From Paenirhizobium naphthalenivorans (GTDB taxonomy: Bacteria; Pseudomonadota; Alphaproteobacteria; Rhizobiales; Rhizobiaceae), in NCBI RefSeq assembly GCF_007992095.1, contig NZ_BJZP01000031.1, positions 1 to 42,227 on the forward strand: a stretch of 42,227 nucleotides of DNA. Direction: 5' to 3'. Positions within the stretch are counted from its first letter, which is position 1; each line of letters starts with the position of its first letter. A program made the position numbers and the translations under genes. This document shows, in pieces, positions 15,728 to 23,665 of this stretch. The notes below the pieces were generated by a model. It searched no databases and had not been told where the DNA came from. It saw only the letters and a program-made list of their open reading frames with translations.

Positions 15728-16531
15728 TCAGTCGGCCGGTCTCGATTGAGAGCCATTCACTTTGTAGATGAACAGCTTTGTTTTGCGGCTATCGTCAAGT
15801 TCCCAGACCTCGTCAGCTGTGACACCTGGAACCGCAAAACTGTTGGAAACAAACAGGCCGCCTGGCTTCATTTCCCGTCGGGCTTTTTCATAAAGCTCAG
15901 GCATTGGTTCGGGCGAGAGAAAAGCATAGACGACGTCCTGATGCGATATGTCGGCAGACCAGATATCTTGGCGCAGGATCGTGCCGCGACGTTTGATCCG
16001 CGACAAAAGCACCGAAACCAACCATGCCATCGGCGCCGTTTCGACGCCAAGCGCGACCCGGCCGTCTCCATCGAGCGCCCTGACCACGCCGCCAAGCCCG
16101 GAGCCGAGATCGATGAAACGCGTGGCGCCTCGCTCCCGCATCAAGGTCAGCAAGGCCTTGGCCGTCGTCCTGTTGGTCAGATAGAGCGGAACGCGCTCGC
16201 CCGCCGTATTGGAGAAAAAAAGATAAGCGACAACAAAAGCCACGCCGAAGGGCCAGGCGGGGAGACTGCCGGCGGCCAGCGCCAGATAGACCGCCACAGG
16301 AAACAGCAGCCCGATCCATGCCCACCAGACAGGAAGACCAAGGGCTCGCGTCAGCGCGGCGGCCACCAAGCCCTGCACCGCCAGCGCCCCCCAGAAAAAT
16401 GTGCGCGCATCGATCATGCCGGCAAGCACCGTTTTCAACGCGATCACCACCAAGGCCGCAATCATCTGGATGATCACCGCCCCGATGATCGGGTATCTGC
16501 GGATTGCGTTCATCTGCCGGTCCGGTTCCAT
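15728..16531 (-). CDS. Membrane-anchored SAM-dependent methyltransferase (267 aa)
   Basis: Residues about 14-107 contain four hydrophobic segments, predicted to be membrane-spanning. A class I methyltransferase core follows, with SAM motif I FIDLGSGLGGV at 139-149, an acidic motif II position in VALGVETAP (159-167) and a motif IV-like stretch DVVYAFLSPEPM. The late motif MKPGGLFVSNSF is typical of class I enzymes. The substrate is unknown. I chose the ATG at 16531; an in-frame ATG at 16513 and longer readings up to 16669 are possible, but the longer N-terminus is Ala/Arg-rich and unconvincing. Confidence 0.8.
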   Translation of the reverse strand: MEPDRQMNAIRRYPIIGAVIIQMIAALVVIALKTVLAGMIDARTFFWGALAVQGLVAAALTRALGLPVWWAWIGLLFPVAVYLALAAGSLPAWPFGVAFVVAYLFFSNTAGERVPLYLTNRTTAKALLTLMRERGATRFIDLGSGLGGVVRALDGDGRVALGVETAPMAWLVSVLLSRIKRRGTILRQDIWSADISHQDVVYAFLSPEPMPELYEKARREMKPGGLFVSNSFAVPGVTADEVWELDDSRKTKLFIYKVNGSQSRPAD

Positions 16532-17008
16532 GGCCTTGCCGGCCGCCTCTGCTTCCAATGCGCCGACAGTGGCAGCGGCCGCCGTGATTCTCAAGAAGAC
16601 CGGAACCCGAACGCGCATTGGGCGGGCTTTAGTCACCAGGTATTGGCGCGCTGGACCATTTGTGGGCACGCACAGCCGAACAAGCCGTGATCTATGTCCG
16701 CCGCGGCCTGAACGACACCGATGTAACGTCTAATTGCGGCTCGTCCTCTTTGCCACGGTGACGCGCCAGGCCTGCTGCGGTGACGCACCTCGGAGCGCTC
16801 ATGCTGAACGACTGGAGCAAATGGATGGAAGCGTATCGGGGAGTTGATCGGTGGTGAGGAGGCCTATGCGTTTGGCGATTGGGTGCTTTCGGCCCGAAAG
16901 GTCACAGAACGTAGTGCAAAAGTCTCTCGCAAAATTCCGAGATTTGCGAGAGACATATGTCACGGAAACTGTACTGAAAGATCAATGCGACCGGTTGCGT
17001 TTCAATTT
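16532..17008. other. Degenerate intergenic region with a frame-shifted coding remnant and a 12-bp palindrome
   Basis: No intact gene is seen. From 16801 a frame reading MLNDWSKWMEAYR is interrupted near the GGGG run at 16838-16841. It continues in the next frame as ELIGGEEAYAFGDWVLSARK up to about 16900, as expected for a remnant with a one-base insertion; the family is not recognised. A perfect inverted repeat GTCTCTCGCAAA (16922-16933) and TTTGCGAGAGAC (16943-16954) follows, with no T-run, so it is not an obvious terminator. Confidence 0.4.
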
Positions 17009-17206
17009 TCAGGAATCTCGCGACAGGGAGCCACTCAAGTCACGGCCGGTATTTCGGCCTCTCTCGCGCGCGGCAACCATGGAGGCCCGCGCCTCGACCC
17101 GTTTGATATAGGCCACGGTGTTGGGCCAGCGACCGAGATCGATGGCGAACCCCGGCATCCAGCCAAGCACGGTAAATAGGTAGGCGTCCGCCAGCGTAAA
17201 GGTTCG
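17009..17206 (-). pseudogene. Glutathione S-transferase C-terminal remnant
   Basis: The minus-strand frame reads FTLADAYLFTVLGW, then IDLGRWPNTVAYIKRVEAR and MVAARE. This is the end of the C-terminal helical domain of a bacterial glutathione S-transferase, where the family usually has LADAYLFTVLxW and WPNVxAYxxRVxxRPAV. About 50 residues of homology remain. The glutathione-binding thioredoxin domain and start codon are missing, replaced by the promoter region of the divergent P-loop gene. This is a truncated relic, probably left by the rearrangement that inserted that gene. Confidence 0.7.
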
Positions 17207-17259
17207 GGAATCCTCCGGTAGGGTTCCGCTGGATAAGAATATATGGAAGGTCACTATTA

Positions 17260-17769
17260 ATGCTCATTATTTTTGGCGGCTTGCCAGGCACTGGTAAAAC
17301 GACGATTGCTCGTGCCTTGGCGAAGGAATTAGGGGCGGTCCATGTTCGCGTTGATACAGTTGAGCAAAATATACGAGCTTCTGCTATGTTAGAATTTGAG
17401 GTCGGCCCTGCGGGATATATGGTCGCCTATGGGATCGCGGAAGACAATCTGACGCTTGGAAACACAGTCATTGCCGATTCTGTCAATTGTTTAAAAGTGA
17501 CGAGAGATGCTTGGCTATCGGTTGCAGCGCGCTCGGCAGTGCCATCAGTTGAAATAGAGGTTACCTGTTCCGACCGAAATGAACATCGCCGACGGGTGGA
17601 AACGCGGGTGACCGATGTTCAGGGGTTGAAAAAGCCAAATTGGGAAGAAGTTACCTTCCGACAATACGACGATTGGGGACAAAGCCCCCTCGTTATCGAC
17701 ACTGCGACGCAGGACGTGGGCCAATCAGTCGCCAAATTGGTGTCAAAGCTTGCGTTTAGTAGAAGTTAG
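17260..17769 (+). CDS. P-loop NTPase, AAA_33/kinase-like (169 aa)
   Basis: A Walker A motif G-L-P-G-T-G-K-T-T lies at residues 7-15 and a conserved R-V-D-T follows at about 30-33, the layout of small P-loop kinases (gluconate, shikimate or zeta-toxin-like). A lid-like basic stretch RNEHRRRVETR is at about 105-115. The substrate cannot be predicted. GGAAGG upstream supports the ATG. Codons are clearly more AT-rich than in neighbours (ATTATTTTTGGC, GAGCAAAATATACGAGC), and the gene sits against a truncated glutathione S-transferase, both suggesting horizontal acquisition. Confidence 0.82.
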   Translation: MLIIFGGLPGTGKTTIARALAKELGAVHVRVDTVEQNIRASAMLEFEVGPAGYMVAYGIAEDNLTLGNTVIADSVNCLKVTRDAWLSVAARSAVPSVEIEVTCSDRNEHRRRVETRVTDVQGLKKPNWEEVTFRQYDDWGQSPLVIDTATQDVGQSVAKLVSKLAFSRS

Positions 17770-17875
17770 CCGCCGCGGGACTTTTGACACGGTCTGCGGG
17801 GCTTCTGCGGCTCCCTCACTGACCGTTTCTGACCCGCAGCGGAAGCCAGTCCTCCATCGACAAGTCCCCCTCCCC

Positions 17876-17909
17876 GGAAACAACAAGCCGCCGGTTTTCA
17901 CCGACGGCT
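17876..17909 (-). terminator. Intrinsic terminator of ilvD
   Basis: On the minus strand AGCCGTCGGT and ACCGGCGGCT form a 10-bp stem with one G-U pair, closed by a GAAA tetraloop and followed by TTGTTGTTTC. It lies 41 bases past the ilvD stop. Confidence 0.85.
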
Positions 17910-17950
17910 CTCATTCATTCCACACAGCCTTGTCTACGCTACGTCCCGCC

Positions 17951-19786
17951 TTACTCCGGCAGGATCCGCACTGCGCCACGGTCGGCACTGCTGGCGAAAG
18001 CGGCGTAGGCCTTCAGTGCTGTGGTGACATTGCGCTTGCGGGGATGTGTAGGCTTCCAGCCGGCGGCGTCCTGTTCGGTGCGGCGGGTGGCGAGCACCTC
18101 GTCCGACACGCGCAGCGAGATGGTGCGATTGGGAATGTCGATGTCGATCATGTCGCCTTCGCGCACCAGTCCGATCGTGCCGCCATTTGCCGCTTCGGGT
18201 GAGGCATGGCCAATGGAGAGGCCCGAGGTGCCGCCGGAGAAGCGGCCGTCGGTGATCAGCGCACATGCCTTTCCGAGGCCCTTCGACTTCAGATAGCTGG
18301 TCGGATAGAGCATTTCCTGCATGCCCGGACCACCCTTGGGACCTTCATAGCGGATGACGACGACGTCGCCAGCGACGACTTCGTTGGACAGGATCGCCTT
18401 AACCGCAGCATCCTGGCTCTCATAGACCTTGGCCGGGCCGGAGAATTTCAGGATCGATTCATCGACACCGGCCGTCTTCACGATGCAGCCATCGAGCGCC
18501 AGATTGCCCTTCAACACAGCCAGACCACCGTCCTTGGAGAAAGGATGCTGAGCGTCGCGGATGACGCCCTTTTCGCGGTCGGTGTCGAGCTCTTCCCAAC
18601 GGGAGGATTGCGAAAAGGCCGTCTGGGTCGGCACGCCGCCCGGGGCCGCGCTGAAGAGTTCATGCGCCTTCGGATTGTCGGTGACGGCGATATCCCACTG
18701 TTCGATCGCCTGGCCAAGCGTCGGGGCATGAACGGTCGGCAGGTCGGTGTTGAGCAGGCCGGCGCGGCTGAGTTCGCCAAGGATCGCCATGATGCCGCCG
18801 GCGCGATGGACGTCTTCCATGTGGACGTCCTGCTTGGCGGGGGCGACCTTGGACAGGCACGGCACCTTGCGCGACAGCTTGTCGATGTCGTCCATGGTGA
18901 AGTCGACCTCGGCTTCATGGGCGGCAGCGAGAATGTGCAGCACGGTATTGGTCGAGCCCCCCATGGCGATGTCGAGCGCCATGGCGTTCTCGAATGCGCC
19001 CTTCGAGGCGATGACGCGCGGCAGGGCCGTCGCATCGTCCTGCTCGTAATAGCGCTTGGCCAGCGAGACAATGCTGCGGCCAGCTTCGAGGAAGAGTTCC
19101 TTGCGGTCGGAATGGGTAGCAAGCGTCGAACCGTTGCCGGGCAGCGACAGACCGAGCGCCTCGGTCAGGCAGTTCATCGAATTGGCGGTGAACATGCCCG
19201 AACACGAGCCACAGGTCGGACAGGCCGAACGCTCGATGGTGGCGACGTCCGCGTCGGAGACCTTATCGTCGGCGGCAGCGACCATGGCGTCGACCAGGTC
19301 GAGCGCGACCTTCTTGCCGTGCATGGTGACCTTGCCGGCTTCCATCGGGCCACCGGAAACGAAGATTGTCGGGATGTTGAGGCGAAGTGACGCCATCAGC
19401 ATGCCGGGGGTGATCTTGTCGCAGTTGGAGATACAGACCATGGCGTCGGCGCAGTGCGCGTTGACCATATATTCGACCGAGTCGGCGATCAACTCGCGCG
19501 ACGGCAGCGAATAGAGCATGCCATCATGACCCATGGCAATGCCATCATCGACGGCAATGGTGTTGAACTCCTTGGCGACGCCGCCGGCTGCCTCGATCTC
19601 GCGGGCGACCAGCTGGCCGAGGTCCTTCAGGTGGACGTGACCCGGCACGAACTGGGTGAACGAGTTGACCACGGCGATGATCGGCTTGCCGAAATCGCCA
19701 TCCTTCATGCCAGTGGCGCGCCAGAGGCCGCGCGCGCCCGCCATGTTGCGGCCGTGGGTGGTGGTTCTTGAGCGGTAGACTGGCAT
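17951..19786 (-). CDS. ilvD: Dihydroxy-acid dehydratase (611 aa)
   Basis: IlvD dehydrates 2,3-dihydroxy-isovalerate and -methylvalerate in valine, isoleucine and leucine synthesis, using an Fe-S cluster. Cluster-ligand cysteines are visible at Cys122 (SNCDKITPG) and in the CPTCGSC motif at 189-195. The C-terminal signature DGRFSGGTSGLSIGHASPEA is intact. The length of 611 is standard. GAGGTAAC precedes the ATG giving MPVYRSRTTTHG; longer upstream readings are not coding-like. It is transcribed alone and is divergent from msrP. Confidence 0.97.
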   Translation of the reverse strand: MPVYRSRTTTHGRNMAGARGLWRATGMKDGDFGKPIIAVVNSFTQFVPGHVHLKDLGQLVAREIEAAGGVAKEFNTIAVDDGIAMGHDGMLYSLPSRELIADSVEYMVNAHCADAMVCISNCDKITPGMLMASLRLNIPTIFVSGGPMEAGKVTMHGKKVALDLVDAMVAAADDKVSDADVATIERSACPTCGSCSGMFTANSMNCLTEALGLSLPGNGSTLATHSDRKELFLEAGRSIVSLAKRYYEQDDATALPRVIASKGAFENAMALDIAMGGSTNTVLHILAAAHEAEVDFTMDDIDKLSRKVPCLSKVAPAKQDVHMEDVHRAGGIMAILGELSRAGLLNTDLPTVHAPTLGQAIEQWDIAVTDNPKAHELFSAAPGGVPTQTAFSQSSRWEELDTDREKGVIRDAQHPFSKDGGLAVLKGNLALDGCIVKTAGVDESILKFSGPAKVYESQDAAVKAILSNEVVAGDVVVIRYEGPKGGPGMQEMLYPTSYLKSKGLGKACALITDGRFSGGTSGLSIGHASPEAANGGTIGLVREGDMIDIDIPNRTISLRVSDEVLATRRTEQDAAGWKPTHPRKRNVTTALKAYAAFASSADRGAVRILPE

Positions 19787-20107
19787 GGGTGTTACCTCGG
19801 ATCTTGTCTTGGTTCTTGCCGGGCGCCGCAACGAAAAGCGAGAAAATCGCACGTGAAGCGCCCGGATTTTGACCTTGTGGTAGGGCAAATGGCCCGAACT
19901 GTCACTATCAGCATAGCTCAAAACGGTACGCTTGGCAGCCCGGAGCTTAAACAGCATAGTTAGGGAAACGGGCTGACGCCTCCGGCAACCGACGCACCGC
20001 GTCGTCACGAAAATGTGGTCGAAAGTTTCTTTTCGCGGCGATGAAACTCTGCTCTGGTTTGCTACGTAGGTGTAGTGAGACCGAACCAACCGTGAAAGAG
20101 CAGAGCC
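19787..20107. promoter_or_regulatory. Divergent ilvD/msrP control region with structured msrP leader
   Basis: On the plus strand several stems can form. CAGCCCG (19936-19942) pairs with CGGGCTG (19969-19975), and CGACGC-ACC-GCGTCG lies at about 19990-20004. CTCTGCTCT (20047-20055) pairs perfectly with AGAGCAGAG (20097-20105). The last stem ends three bases before the msrP ATG and covers the only purine-rich ribosome-binding sequence, so it could limit msrP translation. No named riboswitch was identified with confidence. Confidence 0.45.
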
Positions 20108-21055
20108 ATGTCCAGCTATCGCCCGCCGAAGATCACGTCCAGCGAGATCACGCCGCAATCGCTCTACCTCACCCGTCGCTCACTGCTGGGCGCGGCAGCC
20201 GGTGGACTGGCACTCGCGGCAGCGCCGAAGACCTTTGCTGCGGCGCTAAACGCCAAGCCGAGCGGCTATGTCCTCACGGAAAAGCAAACGTCCAAACAAG
20301 ACGTCACCAGCTACAATAATTTCTACGAATTCGGCACCGGCAAGGGAGATCCGATCAACAATTCCGGCGCCTTCAAGGCGCAGCCATGGACGGTGGAGAT
20401 CGGCGGACTGGTGGGCAAGCCGCAGACGATCGACATCGAAACGATCTTCAAGGATTTCCCGATGGAGGAGCGCGTCTACCGGATGCGCTGCGTCGAGGCC
20501 TGGTCGATGGTCATTCCCTGGGTCGGCTTTCCGCTGTCAGCCCTTCTCGACAGGGTCGAGCCTCTGGGCTCGGCAAAATACGTTGCCTTCGAGACCGTCG
20601 TGCGGCCCGAGGAAATGCCCGGCCAGCGCGGCCTGTTCCAGCCGATGAACTGGCCCTATGTCGAGGGGCTCAGGCTCGATGAGGCGCGTCACCCGCTGAC
20701 CATTCTGGCGACCGGCCTCTATGGCGAGACGTTGCCCAACCAGAATGGCGCACCGCTGAGGCTGGTCGTGCCGTGGAAATACGGCTTCAAGGGCATCAAG
20801 TCGATCGTCAAGATCACACTGACTGAAAAGGAGCCGCCAGCCAGCTGGAACGTCATGCAATCGAATGAGTATGGCTTCTATGCCAACGTCAACCCGGCGG
20901 TCGACCACCCGCGCTGGAGCCAGGCGACGGAACGGCAGATCGGCGAGGCAAGCGGTCTGTTCGGTGGAGCGCGCATGAATACGCTGCCGTTCAACGGCTA
21001 TGCCGAGGAGGTCGCAGGCCTCTATTCCGGCATGGACCTGACGAAGTTCTACTGA
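20108..21055 (+). CDS. msrP: Protein-methionine-sulfoxide reductase catalytic subunit MsrP (315 aa)
   Basis: MsrP (formerly YedY) is a periplasmic molybdopterin enzyme that repairs oxidised methionine in envelope proteins. A Tat signal is visible: the twin arginines in LTRRSLLGAAAGG are at residues 23-24. The molybdenum-ligating cysteine is Cys128 in RMRCVEAWSMVIPW. Downstream, GLYGETLPNQNGAPLRLVVPWKYGFKGIKSIVKI and the NPxVDHPRWSQ ending are family hallmarks. The gene starts right after a hairpin that may mask its ribosome site. msrQ begins two bases after its stop. Confidence 0.96.
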   Translation: MSSYRPPKITSSEITPQSLYLTRRSLLGAAAGGLALAAAPKTFAAALNAKPSGYVLTEKQTSKQDVTSYNNFYEFGTGKGDPINNSGAFKAQPWTVEIGGLVGKPQTIDIETIFKDFPMEERVYRMRCVEAWSMVIPWVGFPLSALLDRVEPLGSAKYVAFETVVRPEEMPGQRGLFQPMNWPYVEGLRLDEARHPLTILATGLYGETLPNQNGAPLRLVVPWKYGFKGIKSIVKITLTEKEPPASWNVMQSNEYGFYANVNPAVDHPRWSQATERQIGEASGLFGGARMNTLPFNGYAEEVAGLYSGMDLTKFY

Positions 21056-21057
21056 TT

Positions 21058-21711
21058 ATGGCCATCCCCACCCTGCCCGCCCGCTACAAGCCGGCGTTGA
21101 TTTGGGCGCTCTATGCCATCGGCCTGATGCCGGGGCTCTATGCCTTCTATCTCGGCATCTTCGGCGGCCTCGGTGCCGATCCGGTGCGGACCTTCGAGCA
21201 CCTGCTTGGCCTCTGGGCGCTGCGTTTCCTGTGTCTCGGACTTGCCGTCACGCCGGCCCGTGACTTATTAGGCATTAACCTAATTAGCTACAGGCGCATG
21301 CTCGGACTTCTCGCCTTCTACTATGTGCTTGCCCATTTCGCCGTCTATCTCACGCTCGACCGTGGCATGATCCTGTCGTCCATCCTTGGGGACATTCTCA
21401 AGCGACCCTATATCATGCTGGGCATGGCGGGACTGGTCATGCTGATCCCGCTGGCAGCCACCTCGAACCGCTGGTCGATCCGGCAGCTCGGGCCGCGCTG
21501 GAACAAGTTGCATAAGCTAGTCTATGCGATCGCCGCCGCAGCCGTGCTGCACTATGCGTTGTCGCTCAAAGCGGTCACCGCCGAACCGGCTTTCTATATC
21601 GCCGTGGTCACACTGCTGCTCGGCTATCGCCTCGTGCGGTCGAGACTGATGGCGAGGAAGCGCAGGCGGCGCAATGGAACGGCGGGCACCACAACGCGGA
21701 GCCGCGCCTAG
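21058..21711 (+). CDS. msrQ: Heme-binding membrane subunit MsrQ (217 aa)
   Basis: MsrQ (YedZ) is a ferric-reductase-like b-type cytochrome in the inner membrane that passes electrons from the quinone pool or flavin to MsrP. About five to six hydrophobic segments are visible, with candidate heme-ligand histidines at 93 (VLAHFAVYL), 152 (WNKLHKLVYA) and 165 (AVLHYALSL). The basic C-terminal tail lies on the cytoplasmic side. It is two bases downstream of msrP, so the two are translationally linked. Its TAG stop shares the palindromic CTAG at 21708-21711 with the stop of the convergent aconitase-X gene. Confidence 0.93.
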   Translation: MAIPTLPARYKPALIWALYAIGLMPGLYAFYLGIFGGLGADPVRTFEHLLGLWALRFLCLGLAVTPARDLLGINLISYRRMLGLLAFYYVLAHFAVYLTLDRGMILSSILGDILKRPYIMLGMAGLVMLIPLAATSNRWSIRQLGPRWNKLHKLVYAIAAAAVLHYALSLKAVTAEPAFYIAVVTLLLGYRLVRSRLMARKRRRRNGTAGTTTRSRA

Positions 21712-23447
21712 GCCAACCACGCCGGCGGAGCGGACGGCGCTCGGCCGGTCACAGCAGCCTCGGCGCAATCGGAAAGGCTACCGAAGCGAACTGCCTTGCC
21801 GCTCAATCCGGGGCCATAATGGGCGTATTTACCGGAATTTGTCAGGATGGTGCGGGCCGCCGGCGGCACGATCGGCGTCATCACCGTGCACCAGCAGGCG
21901 TCGCGGACGAAAGTGACGCCAAAGGCCTCCAGCGTCGCGGCTATACCGGCCGCGATGATGCGGCTGTGGGTCGCGCGGCCTATAGTGATCGTCACCGCCA
22001 CGGCCGGATCCTTGATGCGACCGGCCCAGTGTTTGGCCAAGGCCTTGCATTCATCAAAGGAGAAATGCGGATTGCCAAGCGCGACAAGTTCGATTCTGTC
22101 GCCGGTCGTCGGGTTGAAGTGGTGCCAATCCTCGACCAGATCACAGCGCGTCACCGTCACAGCGTCGAGCTCCGTCCCGCCGGTCGCAGCGGCAAAGGTC
22201 GGAGCTTCGGGCGTCACACCAACGATGTGGAACATCGGCGCGGCCGATGTCGTGGCGAAGCCGGCGCCGAAGGCCTTGAGGTCATCCAGGTTCGGTCGGG
22301 TACCCTCGAGACCGGTGACGACCGGGATCACGGCTGGCGCCAGCGCACCAATCCGATAGCCGAGCAGTGGCCAGAAGCTCTCGTCACACCCCTCAGGCTT
22401 CTTGACCTCGACGGCGATCCTCGCCTTACGGTTCTCGGTGAGATGACAACCGGCCTGCGGTGCGCGGCCTGTCAGCGCGATGCAGATGTCGAGGAAATCC
22501 GGATATTTCATCGTGCGGGCGCCGAGCACGCTATTGGCATAGACGACGGCGTTCGATTCGGCCCAGGCGATGTTTTCGCCTTCGTCCGGGGCACCATCGA
22601 GCTGGTAGGGCGCGCAGGTGAAGGTCGGTCGGGCGCCCATGCGAACATAGGCATCGGCCAGCGCGCTGGCCGCCATCGAGAGCACCGGGTCGGTGCCCTG
22701 CTCGCGCCAGCGGGCCTGGTCGGCGGAAATGGCGTTGAGCGAGGTCGGCAAGACGACCCTGCCGCCCCAGTCCGCCAGTTTTTCGGCGAAGTCGAGGCTC
22801 GCCGGGCCGGTATAGATGCAGCCGTCGACATGGACCTGGGCGACGTCGATCAAGCTCTTGGCGCCGAGCAGTTCGGCCATGCGCACGACGATCCGCATGG
22901 CGGTGCGCGTCGCCTGCGGCACGGCGTCCGACAGAAGGTGCCGGTCCTTGTCACTCAAGACGAGTTTCGGCAGGGCGGCGGGCATTGCCGCGTTGTCCGG
23001 CCGGTGATCGGCGCCCGGCATGGACACAGAACCGGCCCCAATGCGAAGGACGTCCAGCCCTTCGAGGCGGGCGAAGGCTTCCGGCGCGATCACGGCGATC
23101 GGCAGCGAGCGGCCGTACATTTCCTCGGCCACCATGACGCCGAGCGTCAGGATCTCCTCGGCCTGGGAAAAGACCATGCCGGCCGGGGCCTTGCCGTTGA
23201 GGATGAGCTGCATCAGCACCGCGCTGCCGGTGCAGGAACCACGGCCGCCGGGGATCGCCAGGATCGTGCCTTCCAGACAGCGGCCATGCAGCGGATGCGC
23301 CTGGTCGATCACCAGGCCGGTTTCCGGGCCGACCCCGCCCCAGAAGCTGAGCGCCGTGTCGGAAAAGAGCAGCGGCCCTTCGACCGCGCCGTCGATCAGC
23401 AGGCGTGCGGGCGCGGCAAACGGCGCTTCCCCGGATTCGAGTGACAT
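21708..23447 (-). CDS. Fused aconitase X (DUF126-DUF521), probable cis-3-hydroxy-L-proline dehydratase (579 aa)
   Basis: The N-terminal 135 residues match the small swivel domain (DUF126) with the conserved PGGRGSCTGS motif at 66-75. Residues about 160-565 match the catalytic AcnX domain (DUF521), including VDGCIYTGPAS, TCAPYQL, YANSVLGART and TNSGKYAHYGPG, with cysteines suitable for an Fe-S cluster. Bacterial aconitase-X proteins characterised so far include cis-3-hydroxy-L-proline dehydratases; other members act on mevalonate phosphate. In many organisms the two domains are separate genes, but here they are fused. GGAAGGGAAG fixes the ATG at 23447. No proline-catabolic neighbours are present, so the substrate is inference. 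Confidence 0.88.
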   Translation of the reverse strand: MSLESGEAPFAAPARLLIDGAVEGPLLFSDTALSFWGGVGPETGLVIDQAHPLHGRCLEGTILAIPGGRGSCTGSAVLMQLILNGKAPAGMVFSQAEEILTLGVMVAEEMYGRSLPIAVIAPEAFARLEGLDVLRIGAGSVSMPGADHRPDNAAMPAALPKLVLSDKDRHLLSDAVPQATRTAMRIVVRMAELLGAKSLIDVAQVHVDGCIYTGPASLDFAEKLADWGGRVVLPTSLNAISADQARWREQGTDPVLSMAASALADAYVRMGARPTFTCAPYQLDGAPDEGENIAWAESNAVVYANSVLGARTMKYPDFLDICIALTGRAPQAGCHLTENRKARIAVEVKKPEGCDESFWPLLGYRIGALAPAVIPVVTGLEGTRPNLDDLKAFGAGFATTSAAPMFHIVGVTPEAPTFAAATGGTELDAVTVTRCDLVEDWHHFNPTTGDRIELVALGNPHFSFDECKALAKHWAGRIKDPAVAVTITIGRATHSRIIAAGIAATLEAFGVTFVRDACWCTVMTPIVPPAARTILTNSGKYAHYGPGLSGKAVRFGSLSDCAEAAVTGRAPSAPPAWLA

Positions 23448-23585
23448 GCGCTTCCCTTCCCTGATGACCGACGTCATCGACTAGCACGCAGGAGGGGCAA
23501 ATCAAGCGCCAAGCCTTGCGCCCAAGAAAGCCATGGGGTGTCATGGCGGCCGGCCGCGCTATGTGAAGAAAAAAGTTCGGCGCGA

Positions 23586-23612
23586 TGTCGAATCCGTCCG
23601 CAGCCGTTCGTC
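23586..23612 (+). promoter_or_regulatory. Candidate ECF42-type promoter
   Basis: TGTCGA (23586-23591) and CGTC (23609-23612) are separated by 17 bases, upstream of the YciI-VOC-sigma operon. From memory, ECF42 sigma factors recognise TGTCGA in the -35 region and a CGA/TC-type -10, and they control neighbouring DGPF genes. The match and location therefore suggest autoregulation by the sigma factor encoded at 24643-25911. Confidence 0.55.
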
Positions 23613-23665
23613 ATGACATTACGCACCCCTTGGGAGCGCTGTTTCACAAATGAGGAGAATGAGAA

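Noticed and set aside
18206..19390. 394-codon plus-strand frame opposite ilvD
   Set aside because: Shadow of ilvD produced by GC-rich codon bias; the ilvD protein is a clear full-length family member.
19961..19990. SAM-I (S-box) riboswitch suggested by AGGGAAACGGGC and GGCAACC
   Set aside because: The required P2 kink-turn and P3 pairing are not evident, and CGGGCTG instead pairs with CAGCCCG upstream. Kept only as a note within the msrP leader finding.
20041..20319. 92-codon frame overlapping the msrP start in another frame
   Set aside because: It has no ribosome site and mostly reads the msrP coding sequence out of frame; the msrP protein is certain.
21819..23444. Long open frame (541 codons) on the plus strand opposite the aconitase-X gene
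   Set aside because: It is the antisense reading of a well-supported GC-rich gene. Its product is rich in His, Arg and Gly, with no recognisable domain and no ribosome site.
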